The translations under genes were made by a program, and so were the position numbers. Shown here in pieces: positions 34,168 to 42,511 of a DNA stretch of 54,285 nt. The stretch covers positions 1 to 54,285 of the forward strand of contig NZ_LR134427.1 in NCBI RefSeq assembly GCF_900637865.1, given 5' to 3'. The DNA is from Legionella adelaidensis. GTDB taxonomy: Bacteria > Pseudomonadota > Gammaproteobacteria > Legionellales > Legionellaceae. Each line of letters begins with the position of its first letter. The first letter of the stretch is position 1. Below the pieces are notes generated by a model. That model was not told the origin of the DNA, searched no databases, and worked only from the letters and a program-made list of their open reading frames with translations.

Positions 34168-34905
34168 CTATTTAATACTCTTCAAAAAATATTCGACTTC
34201 TTGAGGAGAAAGCTCTTTGGATTCACCCCGAGAAAGGTAACGTGGCATAGATAATTTTCCGTAGCGGATACGTATTAATCGGCTTACTTCTACACCTTGG
34301 GATTCCCATAGACGTCGCACTTCCCGATTGCGACCTTCTGTGAGCACAACATGATACCAACTATTTGCGCCCTCTCCCCCTTTAAACTCAACACTTTTAA
34401 ACTTCGCCAATCCGTCTTCCAATTCGACACCCTTAAGTACATTATCTACAATCTGTGGGCTTACTCTCCCATGTACTCGCACCGCATATTCTCTTTCTAA
34501 TTCATACCTTGGATGCATTAAACGATTGGCTAATTCGCCGTCGTTAGTAAAAATCAATAATCCAGAAGTATTAATATCCAACCGACCTACTTGTACCCAA
34601 CGACCTTGCCGTAAGGGTGGTAGATTATCAAACACCGTACGTTTATGTTTTGGATCAGATCGACTAGAAATCTCTCCAACTGGCTTATGATACAACAAAA
34701 TACGTGTTTGTTGTTCTTTTTGTAGCGGATTAGTAATTACTTTGCCCTTAACAGTAATTTTATCCGTTTCATTCGCAGAGTCTCCAAGTTTCGCTGGCTT
34801 ATCATTAATTAATATCAACCCGCTTTCAATCCATCGTTCCATTTCGCGGCGTGAACCAAAGCCGGCCTGACTTAATATTTTTTGTATACGCTCACTATGC
34901 ATCAT
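34168..34905 (-). CDS. rluB: 23S rRNA pseudouridine-2605 synthase RluB
   Basis: A 245-residue pseudouridine synthase. The S4 RNA-binding domain (ERIQKILSQAGFGSRREMERWI) is followed by the catalytic domain, with Asp110 in GRLDINTSGLLIFTNDG and the RREVRRLW-like segment (EGRNREVRRLWESQGV). It is shorter than E. coli RluB, lacking the long C-terminal tail. Two ATGs, 34905 and 34902, are possible. It overlaps scpB by 11 bases, an arrangement conserved in many bacteria. Confidence 0.92.
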   Translation of the reverse strand: MMHSERIQKILSQAGFGSRREMERWIESGLILINDKPAKLGDSANETDKITVKGKVITNPLQKEQQTRILLYHKPVGEISSRSDPKHKRTVFDNLPPLRQGRWVQVGRLDINTSGLLIFTNDGELANRLMHPRYELEREYAVRVHGRVSPQIVDNVLKGVELEDGLAKFKSVEFKGGEGANSWYHVVLTEGRNREVRRLWESQGVEVSRLIRIRYGKLSMPRYLSRGESKELSPQEVEYFLKSIK

Positions 34906-35473
34906 TCACCACTAATTCGTTATCCTTTGCTTCAGGTACAGCAAAGAGATTAAAATTTTCACCCATCAAAGGTGGCAATTCGTCCAGGCTACCCAGGTTA
35001 AAATACTCAAGAAAATATTTGGTAGTAGTATAAACAGAAGGTTTACCTGGAACATCTCTTACACCCGCTACTTTTATCCATTCTCTTTCTAATAAAGTTT
35101 TTAAAATACCTGTGCTAATACTTACTCCACGAATTTCTTCAATATCTGCGCGGGTTACTGGTTGTTTATAGGCAATAATTGCCAAAGTCTCAAGAAAGGC
35201 ACGGGAATACTTACTTGGTTTTTCTGCCAGAAGCTTACTGATCCAGGGACTAAACCGCACTTTTGTTTGTAAACAATATCCTGTTGGTAAGCGTTTTAAT
35301 TCAATAGCACGATGTTGGTAGTCTCCCTCTAATATGTTTAATGCTTTTTGTAATTGTTCCCGGCTGGGTCTCTCCCATTCTTCAAAAACAGATTCTATTT
35401 TTTCTAACGATAAAGGTTGATTACTCGTCATGAGTAATGCTTCTAAAATTAGTTTTAATTCTTCGTCATTCAT
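34895..35473 (-). CDS. scpB: Segregation and condensation protein B
   Basis: A 192-residue kleisin-accessory protein. Two winged helices are apparent, with SRAFLETLAIIAYKQPVTRADIEEIRGVS and GILKTLLEREWIKVAGVRDVPGKPSVYTTTKYFLEYF. As a dimer it binds ScpA and SMC to compact and separate chromosomes. It overlaps scpA by 8 bases. Confidence 0.95.
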   Translation of the reverse strand: MNDEELKLILEALLMTSNQPLSLEKIESVFEEWERPSREQLQKALNILEGDYQHRAIELKRLPTGYCLQTKVRFSPWISKLLAEKPSKYSRAFLETLAIIAYKQPVTRADIEEIRGVSISTGILKTLLEREWIKVAGVRDVPGKPSVYTTTKYFLEYFNLGSLDELPPLMGENFNLFAVPEAKDNELVVNDA

Positions 35474-36269
35474 TCTCTATAGCCTTTATATGTATAGGAG
35501 AGAAATTACTAGCTTGCATTATAGTTATCAATGAAAGGCGGGATAACTCAAGTATAGCCAATAAGCTAACAACAAGACCCATCCTGCCTTCCTGGCGGCT
35601 AAACAAATAAGTAAAGTGAGTAAAATGGGTATTGTTTAATTGCTCCAGGATTGAATTCATCCGCGCACGTACCGATAATGGCTCTCTTTTAATTTGATGA
35701 TGAACTAATTTATCTTGTCGCTCGAGAACGGTAATAAATGCCAGAGTAAGCTCTGAAAGATTTACGGCTGGATGTTGCTTTACTTGTTTTATTGCCTGGC
35801 TATCGACAGCAACTGCAAATATATCTCTCTCTTTACGCGGCAAATTATCTAATTGGGTAGCCGCTTCTTTATACTGCTCATATAACTGTAACCGTCGTAC
35901 CAAAGCCATGCGTGGATCTTCATCTTCTATTTCTTCTTCAGAAATACTGGGAGGTAAAAGCATCCTGGATTTGATTTCCATTAATAATGCCGCCATTACC
36001 AAATAATCAGCGGCTAATTCCAGACGTTTTTCTTTCATTAATTGAATGTATTGCATGTATTGTTGCGTAATCAAAGTCATAGGAATATTTAAAATATCCA
36101 GATTTTGTTTACGTATTAAATACAAAAGAAGATCTAACGGTCCACTGAATGTATCAAGCAATACTTCCAAAGCATCTGGTGGAATAAATAAATCAGCTGG
36201 AATTTCAGTAAAAGGTTGGCCAGCAACAATAGCAATTATGGAAGAATCATTAACTACTTCCTGCTCCAT
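35466..36269 (-). CDS. scpA: Segregation and condensation protein A (kleisin)
   Basis: A 267-residue kleisin subunit that bridges the SMC heads. The N-terminal region GPLDLLLYLIRKQNLDILNIPM and EYLVMAALLMEIKSRMLLP-like segments (here DYLVMAALLMEIKSRMLLPP) are diagnostic, followed by a variable linker and a C-terminal winged helix ending SLITIMQASNFSPIHIK. I place the start at the ATG at 36269, which overlaps the trpS stop by one base (TGATG); the preceding TTG would add one residue. Confidence 0.94.
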   Translation of the reverse strand: MEQEVVNDSSIIAIVAGQPFTEIPADLFIPPDALEVLLDTFSGPLDLLLYLIRKQNLDILNIPMTLITQQYMQYIQLMKEKRLELAADYLVMAALLMEIKSRMLLPPSISEEEIEDEDPRMALVRRLQLYEQYKEAATQLDNLPRKERDIFAVAVDSQAIKQVKQHPAVNLSELTLAFITVLERQDKLVHHQIKREPLSVRARMNSILEQLNNTHFTHFTYLFSRQEGRMGLVVSLLAILELSRLSLITIMQASNFSPIHIKAIENE

Positions 36270-37480
36270 CAATAATCCAAGCCCATTGCTTCTCGTACGT
36301 CATCTAATGTGCTTATGGCTTCATCGCGAGCTTGCTCGCTACCCTCAGCAACAATACGTTTAACCGAACCTATATCATTTTCATATTCTTTAATTGCTTC
36401 TTGAATAGGTAAGAGTTCTGCTTTAATAGCATCAATAACCGGTCGTTTACAATCTACACAACCAATATTTGCCGTACGACAACCTTGCTGTACCCATTCC
36501 TTGACTTCTTCATTGGAGTAAACTTTATGTAACTGATAAAGCGGACATTTTTCAGGCTCACCCGGATCACTTCGTTTAACACGCGCAGGATCAGTAGGCA
36601 TTGTTAAAATTTTCTTTTCAACTTGCTCAGGTGTATCACGCAAATTAATCGTATTGTTATAAGATTTAGACATCTTTTGGCCGTCAGTTCCCGGCATTTT
36701 AGGATGCTCCGTTAGTAAAATTTGGGGCTCAGGTAAAATAATTTTCCCTTCACCATTCAAAAATCCAAGGAGTCTTTCTTTGTCGCCTATCGATAAATTA
36801 GTTTGACTACTTAACAAGGCTTTGGCAGTGTTTAGCGATTCATGCGAGCCTTCTTGCTGAAACTGTCTACGCAGTTCTGTATACAGTTTACTGTTTTTCT
36901 TACCCATCTTCTTAATCGCTTCATTTACCAAATTTTCAAAATTTGGCTCTCTCCCATATAAGTGATTAAAGCGGCGGGCTACTTCACGAATAAGCTCCAC
37001 ATGGGGAGCTTGATCTTCACCTACGGGAACATAATCAGCTTTATAGAGAAGAACATCTGCACTTTGTAATAAGGGATAGCCTAAAAATCCATAAGTAGTT
37101 AAATCTTTTTCATGCAGTTTTTCTTGTTGTTCTTTATAGGTGGGAACCCTTTCTAACCAACCCAAAGGAGTAATCATGGAAAGCAATAAATGGAGCTCAG
37201 CATGTTCAGGTACCCATGATTGAATAAAAATACGGGATAATCCCGGGTTAATACCACAAGCTAACCAATCAATTAATATTTCCCAAATATGTTTTTCAAG
37301 CAAACGCGTGTCATCATAATTGGTGGTTAGACCATGCCAGTCGGCAACAAAGAAAAAACAGTCATACTGATGTTGCAGTTTTAGCCAATTTTTAATTACT
37401 CCGTGGTAATGTCCTAAATGAAGATGTCCACTCGCCCTCATCCCGGAAACGACTCTTTTATTGGTACCAAAAACTGACAT
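36269..37480 (-). CDS. trpS: Tryptophan-tRNA ligase, possible iron-sulfur type
   Basis: A 403-residue class I synthetase that charges tRNA(Trp). The start at 37480 (MSVFGTNKRVVSGMRASG) follows GAGG; the longer frame to 37579 is repeat sequence. The HIGH-equivalent is HLHLGHYHG (from residue 19), and KMSKS is present intact as GQKMSKSYNN. It is longer than the 330-residue standard type. Downstream of KMSKS are four cysteines spaced C-x21-C-x6-C-x2-C (KCPLYQ ... GCRTANIGCVDC), very near the C-x22-C-x6-C-x2-C that binds a [4Fe-4S] cluster in Thermotoga TrpRS. It heads a run with scpA, scpB, rluB, rlmD and relA. Confidence 0.95.
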   Translation of the reverse strand: MSVFGTNKRVVSGMRASGHLHLGHYHGVIKNWLKLQHQYDCFFFVADWHGLTTNYDDTRLLEKHIWEILIDWLACGINPGLSRIFIQSWVPEHAELHLLLSMITPLGWLERVPTYKEQQEKLHEKDLTTYGFLGYPLLQSADVLLYKADYVPVGEDQAPHVELIREVARRFNHLYGREPNFENLVNEAIKKMGKKNSKLYTELRRQFQQEGSHESLNTAKALLSSQTNLSIGDKERLLGFLNGEGKIILPEPQILLTEHPKMPGTDGQKMSKSYNNTINLRDTPEQVEKKILTMPTDPARVKRSDPGEPEKCPLYQLHKVYSNEEVKEWVQQGCRTANIGCVDCKRPVIDAIKAELLPIQEAIKEYENDIGSVKRIVAEGSEQARDEAISTLDDVREAMGLDY

Positions 37481-37510
37481 TCGAACCTCAAAAATGATTA
37501 AAATTTTACA

Positions 37511-37581
37511 ACCAGTAGGCTGGGCCGGCAGGCCGAACAAAGTGAAAATGTAGCCTTGATGCAGCGCTAGCGTAATCAAGG
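37511..37581. repeat. R1-related repeat plus 28-bp palindrome upstream of trpS
   Basis: CAGTAGGCTGGGCC...GGCCGAACAAAG (37513-37542 or so) is a diverged R1 unit. It is followed by CCTTGAT (37554-37560) and ATCAAGG (37575-37581), which pair around AGCGCT. These lie directly upstream of the trpS start, in its probable leader or promoter. No tryptophan-related leader peptide or T-box signature is seen. Confidence 0.6.
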
Positions 37582-37622
37582 TTTTTCATTCAAACCTCTC
37601 CCATCCGCCTACTTTCTATTTT

Positions 37623-37708
37623 TGTCATTCCCGCGTAGGCGGGGATCCATTTCTATTATTGGAAGAGTACCAGCTGAAGAATAGATTCCCGCTTATGCGG
37701 GAATGACA
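37623..37708. repeat. Two-ended R2 element (miniature inverted-repeat)
   Basis: TGTCATTCCCGC at 37623 and its complement GCGGGAATGACA ending at 37708 are terminal repeats of an 86-bp element. Each end is also a hairpin (CCCGCGTAGGCGGG and CCCGCTTATGCGGG). There is no coding capacity. It separates trpS from the yciO-like gene. Similar units occur at 5381-5410 and 45821-45850. Confidence 0.8.
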
Positions 37709-37728
37709 GCTCGCCGACTCAACTTACA

Positions 37729-38349
37729 TTAACGAAAAGGCTCCGGATCTCCTTTTCCCTCACGTATGATAACCGGATATTCTCCGGTCAAATCAACTAC
37801 AGTGGTAGGCTCTTGTCCACAATTACCTCCATCGATAATTAAATCCACTTGATCACCCAGTATATCTCTTATAGATTCCGGTTCGCTTAAAGGAGCTTTT
37901 GCTCCAGGTAAAATTAAAGTTGTGCTCATTAATGGAGCTTCTAAGCATTCTAGTAATGATAAAGTTATAGTATTTTCAGGTACCCGTAACCCTAAAGTTT
38001 TTCTCTTAGGGTGCAGCATAAGACGAGGCACTTCGCTCGTAGCATTCAAAATAAAAGTGTAAGAACCCGGGGTAAATGCTTTTAATAAACGAAAAATGGA
38101 GTTATTAACTCTGGCATACGTCCCTAATTGCGATAAATCCCTGCAAACTAAAGTCATATTATGATTTTTATCTAATTGCCGTAACCTTCGGATTCTTTCA
38201 AGGGCTGCTTTATTTCCTAACGCACAACCTAATGCATATCCTGAATCCGTTGGGTATACGAGAATTCCACCGTCCTCAATTATAGAAGCTGCCTGGCGTA
38301 ATAAACGTGCTTGTGGGTTATCCGGATGGATAGCAAAAAACTGACTCAT
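37729..38349 (-). CDS. YciO/YrdC family protein (threonylcarbamoyl-AMP synthase-like)
   Basis: A 206-residue protein with the YrdC double-stranded-RNA-binding fold. ILVYPTDSGYALGCALGNKAALERIRRLRQLDKNH matches the YciO branch, and KRKTLGLRVPENTI is the second signature. TsaC/Sua5 enzymes make threonylcarbamoyl-AMP for t6A modification of tRNA; YciO members are paralogues with weaker or unclear activity. It overlaps rnm by 4 bases (ATGA), as in the E. coli rnm-yciO pair. I therefore call it YciO-like rather than the essential TsaC. Confidence 0.85.
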   Translation of the reverse strand: MSQFFAIHPDNPQARLLRQAASIIEDGGILVYPTDSGYALGCALGNKAALERIRRLRQLDKNHNMTLVCRDLSQLGTYARVNNSIFRLLKAFTPGSYTFILNATSEVPRLMLHPKRKTLGLRVPENTITLSLLECLEAPLMSTTLILPGAKAPLSEPESIRDILGDQVDLIIDGGNCGQEPTTVVDLTGEYPVIIREGKGDPEPFR

Positions 38350-39203
38350 ATTTCCCTCTGGGAGCTACCTTCTTTTTCATTATTCCAATTTTGCCAAACC
38401 GGATTACAGTTTAACGGTAAAAGTGGTTGTTGGCCAAGCGAGACGGGGGATAATTTTTCTCCATGAAAATCAGAGCCTGTTGAAGCCAATAAATTAAAGC
38501 GATTACAAAGTGCGCACATATCTTTAATCTGATCTGTTTTCATAGCGCCAGAAATGACTTCAATTGCAGTGCCACCCGCCATTTTAAATGCCTGTATTAA
38601 CTCATTTAGTTTTGTACGGGTCAACGAATATTTTAAGGGATGCGCCAAAACCGCGGCCCCTCCAGCCTGTAAAATCCCTTCAACCGCTTCTTCAATACTA
38701 ATCCAGGGAGTATGGACGTATGCTTTTCGCCCTCGTCCTAAATAGCGTTTAAATGCATCTTGCATGTCCCTTGCCAATCCTTCATTTACAAATACTTTAG
38801 CAAAATGAGGCCTCCCAATCCCCTCATGACCTGAGATAGCTTTGGCTTTTTCTAAAGCATCTTTTATACCTATTGCTTCGACCCGCTCAGCAATATGAAT
38901 AGCGCGTTGCAAGCGGGATTCTTTTTGCCGATTAATTAAAGTGTTTAACGCAGCACTGTTGATATCAATATTTAAACCAACAATATGAATATCATGTTTT
39001 TTCCAACGGGTACTAAACTCAATCCCACTTATAATTTGAATAGTATTGTCTGTAGCAGCTTTTTGTAATAACCGTACTCCATCAACGGTATCATGGTCAG
39101 TTAATGCAAGTGTTTTCACACCATTTTGCCTAGCCTTCAAATACAAATCATTAGGGTGTAATTCCCCATCGGAGAAATGACTATGACAATGCAGATCAAT
39201 CAT
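38346..39203 (-). CDS. rnm: 5'-3' exoribonuclease RNase AM (PHP domain)
   Basis: A 285-residue PHP-domain phosphoesterase (YciV/TrpH family). Metal ligands are visible in IDLHCHSHFSDGELHP, ALTDHDTVDGV, GIEFST, HPLKYSL and STGSDFHGEK. The E. coli homologue removes nucleotides from RNA 5' ends, including 5' maturation of rRNAs, and cleaves 3',5'-bisphosphonucleotides. The length agrees. It overlaps the yciO-like gene downstream. The ATG at 39203 follows weak upstream sequence. Confidence 0.9.
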   Translation of the reverse strand: MIDLHCHSHFSDGELHPNDLYLKARQNGVKTLALTDHDTVDGVRLLQKAATDNTIQIISGIEFSTRWKKHDIHIVGLNIDINSAALNTLINRQKESRLQRAIHIAERVEAIGIKDALEKAKAISGHEGIGRPHFAKVFVNEGLARDMQDAFKRYLGRGRKAYVHTPWISIEEAVEGILQAGGAAVLAHPLKYSLTRTKLNELIQAFKMAGGTAIEVISGAMKTDQIKDMCALCNRFNLLASTGSDFHGEKLSPVSLGQQPLLPLNCNPVWQNWNNEKEGSSQREI

Positions 39204-39458
39204 GCGGCTTCAAATAAATTAAGGACTTAGAATTATACGCAACATAGGGAAATACTCAATTATCTGCGGAAAAGGGGAGCCAATCACGAAATTAATCTAA
39301 CAGGTTGCAAGCCACCTCGTTGCATGGTTGACTCGGCTGCTGCCCCAATCAACTTGATCATTCATTGGAAGCAATTAACCCTTTAACAAGTCTGTTGATG
39401 GAAATATACTTCTGTAACGATTACCATTCATCAATACTTATTTTTTCCATAAAGTTTT
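39204..39458. other. Divergent intergenic region between rnm and nadE
   Basis: These 255 bases contain no supported gene. I see no clear hairpin, repeat copy or operator. A short GGTTGCAAGCC / GGCTGCTGCC-like stretch around 39302-39345 is not convincingly structured. Promoters for both flanking genes must lie here, but none stands out. Confidence 0.4.
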
Positions 39459-41072
39459 ATGCAAAACATTTTAAACATTTTGATGGTACAAATGAATCCT
39501 CTTGTAGGTGCGATTAAAGCAAATACCCGTAAAATCATTGAAATTATTCAAAAGCACCAAGGACAGTATGATTTGCTTGTTTTTCCAGAACTGATATTAA
39601 CGGGATACCCACCTGAGGATTTACTTTTACGGCTTGAACTCTTTACCCAGGTTGAAGAAAGTCTTAAGGAAATTTACGAAGCGGTTAAAAGCGGCTATGT
39701 AATTGTGGGTCACCCTTCACTAGAGCAAGGAAGGCGGTTTAATAGCGCTTCCATTATCGGGAATAATAATGTTATACGCTATCACAAACAAATGTTGCCT
39801 AACTATGGCGTGTTTGACGAAGCACGTTATTTTTCACCAGGTAACCACCCTATCGTTTTTACCATTAAAAATTACAGAATCGGTCTTTGTATTTGTGAAG
39901 ATATTTGGCAACCAGAACCCGCTGCTAATGCGATTAAAGCAGGTGCTGAAGTTTTAGTTTGTATTAATGCCTCGCCTTTTGAAAAAGATAAATATGAACA
40001 ACGCGTAGCTTTACTACAGCAACATGCAAAAAAAGGCGTTTCCATTCTCTACGTCAATCAAACAGGCGGACAGGATGAGATAGTGTTTGATGGACAATCT
40101 TTAGCGATGAACAGTGATGGAGAAATCTGCGCCCGAGCTCCTCTTTTTGAGGAGTCGCTTTTCCCCGTCAGCATTGAAGGCAAACATGTTAAAGGGACTT
40201 TAGCGCCCTTATTACAAAAGGAAGCATTAATTTATACTGCTCTTCAATACGGTTTAAAAGAATATATTGTTAAAAATAATTTCCCAGGCGTCTTACTAGG
40301 GTTATCCGGTGGTATTGATTCGGCGTTTACCTTAGCGCTCGCAAGCGATGCACTCGGTCCTTCTAAGGTTCATGCGGTTTTAATGCCTTCTCGTTATACT
40401 TCCAGCATGAGCAATGAAGATGCAATTACCCAAGCTGATACTTTACAAGTTCCTTATTCAATTTTATCCATAGAACCCGCTTTTAACGCGTTTTTAGAAA
40501 CTTTAGCTCCTGAATTTAAAAATTTAAAACCCGATATAACTGAAGAAAACTTGCAAGCTCGAATTCGCGGCAGTTTACTAATGGCTTTATCCAATAAAAG
40601 CGGCAAGATGGTAATTAGTACAAGTAACAAAAGCGAAGCGGCGGTTGGCTATTCTACTTTATATGGTGACATGGTGGGAGGAATGGCTCCTATCAAAGAT
40701 GTATTGAAAACAGAAATCTACGCATTAGCCCATTATCGCAATAAATTATCGCCTGTTATTCCTGAGCGCGTAATAAAAAGAGCCCCCTCCGCAGAGCTTG
40801 CCCCCAACCAAAAAGATCAAGACGCTTTACCAGACTATGCCATTTTGGATGGTATTTTGCGTTTATATATTGAGAAAAATTTAAGTACACAAGCAATCAT
40901 TAAGAAAGGGTTTTCCGAAAAAGACGTCAGTCGAGTTATACGTCTCATCATCCGTAACGAATATAAAAGAAGGCAAAGTCCTCCAGGAATAAAAATTAGT
41001 AATTGCAATTTTGATAGAGATTGGCGCTATCCTATCACCTCCGGATTTGAGCATTTTCTTCGTAAGATTTAG
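39459..41072 (+). CDS. nadE: Glutamine-dependent NAD+ synthetase
   Basis: A 537-residue two-domain enzyme converting deamido-NAD to NAD using glutamine and ATP. The N-terminal nitrilase-type glutaminase has Glu44 (FPELILTGYPPEDLL), Lys110 (HKQMLPNYGVFDE) and Cys146 (LCICEDIWQPE). The C-terminal synthetase has the P-loop GLSGGIDSAFT (Ser283) and KSEAAVGYSTLYGDMVGG. It would be cytosolic. It is a standalone plus-strand gene with a weak ribosome site (AAAG). Confidence 0.97.
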   Translation: MQNILNILMVQMNPLVGAIKANTRKIIEIIQKHQGQYDLLVFPELILTGYPPEDLLLRLELFTQVEESLKEIYEAVKSGYVIVGHPSLEQGRRFNSASIIGNNNVIRYHKQMLPNYGVFDEARYFSPGNHPIVFTIKNYRIGLCICEDIWQPEPAANAIKAGAEVLVCINASPFEKDKYEQRVALLQQHAKKGVSILYVNQTGGQDEIVFDGQSLAMNSDGEICARAPLFEESLFPVSIEGKHVKGTLAPLLQKEALIYTALQYGLKEYIVKNNFPGVLLGLSGGIDSAFTLALASDALGPSKVHAVLMPSRYTSSMSNEDAITQADTLQVPYSILSIEPAFNAFLETLAPEFKNLKPDITEENLQARIRGSLLMALSNKSGKMVISTSNKSEAAVGYSTLYGDMVGGMAPIKDVLKTEIYALAHYRNKLSPVIPERVIKRAPSAELAPNQKDQDALPDYAILDGILRLYIEKNLSTQAIIKKGFSEKDVSRVIRLIIRNEYKRRQSPPGIKISNCNFDRDWRYPITSGFEHFLRKI

Positions 41073-41140
41073 ATAGAAAATCCCTTGCAAAATATACCTA
41101 AATCGCTAACATGGAGTAACTTTTTATATAAAGGGATGTT

Positions 41141-41782
41141 ATGAAAATTTTGCTTGCCTCAACTGCGTTATTAGCCTCTCAATTTGTTTTTGCCGCACCC
41201 CCCATAGATGGTTGGTATGCCAGTGTGTTTGGCGGGTATGCTTATATACCAAACAATGTTAGTAAAACCATTAATCTCTTAACTTATACAGACGTCAATT
41301 ATGAATCAGGATGGGATACTGGTGGCAGTTTTGGCTATAAAAGCACTCCTATGCGTTATGAAGCAGAACTTACTTATCTTACTGCAGATGTTGATCACTT
41401 CCGGATTAATAATATAAGGCAAGCGAATGGGAGTGGCTCGGTTAATACCTTCGTTGCCATGGCAAATATATATTATGATTTTCCTGGAATAGTTGCGCCT
41501 TCAATAGAGCCATACGTAGGTGCGGGTTTAGGTTATGGGCACGTTAAGTCAGAATTAAAAAATACCACTCAATTTTTTAGTACCACCTTTTCAGGCGCTA
41601 ACAGTGTGTTTGCTTATCAAGGGATGGCAGGTTTAACCTTCAACTTTGCAGAAAATTATGCTGCCAGCATTGGATATCGCTACTTAGCCACAGATAAAGT
41701 GGATGAACTGGGTAAGATTTTTCAAGCACATATGGCAAATATTGGCCTGACATATCGTTTTGATGAAGTTCGTTATAAGTAA
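41141..41782 (+). CDS. Outer-membrane beta-barrel protein
   Basis: A 213-residue protein with a signal peptide (MKILLASTALLASQFVFA, then APPIDGWY). The mature part alternates hydrophobic and polar residues in eight or so strands, typical of an OmpA/opacity-like small barrel, and ends ...MANIGLTYRFDEVRYK. GAGLGYGHV and YEAELTYL are the usual strand-turn motifs of this group. AAGGGA is placed before the ATG. It is followed 19 bases later by a paralogue-like barrel gene. Function is unknown; surface exposure is probable. Confidence 0.85.
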   Translation: MKILLASTALLASQFVFAAPPIDGWYASVFGGYAYIPNNVSKTINLLTYTDVNYESGWDTGGSFGYKSTPMRYEAELTYLTADVDHFRINNIRQANGSGSVNTFVAMANIYYDFPGIVAPSIEPYVGAGLGYGHVKSELKNTTQFFSTTFSGANSVFAYQGMAGLTFNFAENYAASIGYRYLATDKVDELGKIFQAHMANIGLTYRFDEVRYK

Positions 41783-41801
41783 TCATTGATCAAGGATAGA
41801 A

Positions 41802-42500
41802 ATGAAAAAACTGTTTTTAATAAGCTTGCTCCTCGTATGTGTTACTCCCCTAAATGCAGCCAACCCAAAAACCGGGTGGTATGGACAAATTTTAGTAGGT
41901 GGAAACTATGCTTTCCCTAATGATATTACCTTTATCGATCCCAACACATTATTAGTTACTGAAGGCGATTTAAAATACACAGGTTACGGACAAATCGCCC
42001 TGGCCGTTGGCTATCGATTCTTTCCACAGTTTCGTGCAGAAGCAGAGTTTTTGCTCATGGGCAATCGCTATAAAGAAATTACAGCGAATGGCAACACTTA
42101 TATATATGCTACCAAAAATCTCAACCTCCGATTCGAAGGGCAAACCAATACTGGGGCCGTATTAGCTAATGGTATCTTTGATTTTGTTGGTCCCGGAATG
42201 GATTTTGCCCCTTATGTTGGTGCTGGGATTGGTTATGCACGCATCAATAACTCGCTAAAGTTTTATTTAAACAATCAATATGTCCAAGGGACACGAATAA
42301 ATGATTCATTCGATACCCCAGTAGTTCAAGGAATTCTTGGTGCTGGCTATTATCTCGATGATTTAACCTGGTTTGGTTTGGATTTTCGTTATATGGTTGC
42401 CCAAGCTCTTAATCAGTCCTCTTCCACTGAAGTTATCGATCAACCTCTTCATGTGGCCTCAATTAATTTATCATTCTCCGGCATGATTGATTGCTGGTAA
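41802..42500 (+). CDS. Outer-membrane beta-barrel protein
   Basis: A 232-residue barrel with a signal peptide (MKKLFLISLLLVCVTPLNA, then ANPKTGWYGQ). Strand motifs GYRFFPQFRAEAEFLLMGN, APYVGAGIGYARIN and VQGILGAGYYLDD match those of the preceding gene, so the two are probably diverged duplicates. Long hydrophilic loops (residues 75-115 and 150-175) would be extracellular. The C-terminus HVASINLSFSGMIDCW deviates from the usual terminal Phe, ending in Trp. AAGGATA precedes the ATG. It lies 11 bases ahead of rpe and may be co-transcribed. Confidence 0.85.
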   Translation: MKKLFLISLLLVCVTPLNAANPKTGWYGQILVGGNYAFPNDITFIDPNTLLVTEGDLKYTGYGQIALAVGYRFFPQFRAEAEFLLMGNRYKEITANGNTYIYATKNLNLRFEGQTNTGAVLANGIFDFVGPGMDFAPYVGAGIGYARINNSLKFYLNNQYVQGTRINDSFDTPVVQGILGAGYYLDDLTWFGLDFRYMVAQALNQSSSTEVIDQPLHVASINLSFSGMIDCW

Positions 42501-42511
42501 AAGAGATATCT

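Noticed and set aside
37481-37579. Longer TrpS N-terminus
   Set aside because: The extension is translated repeat sequence; the core begins MSVFGTNKRV.
37513-37581. A tryptophan attenuator or T-box upstream of trpS
   Set aside because: The hairpins are members of dispersed repeats; no Trp-rich leader peptide or T-box sequence is seen.
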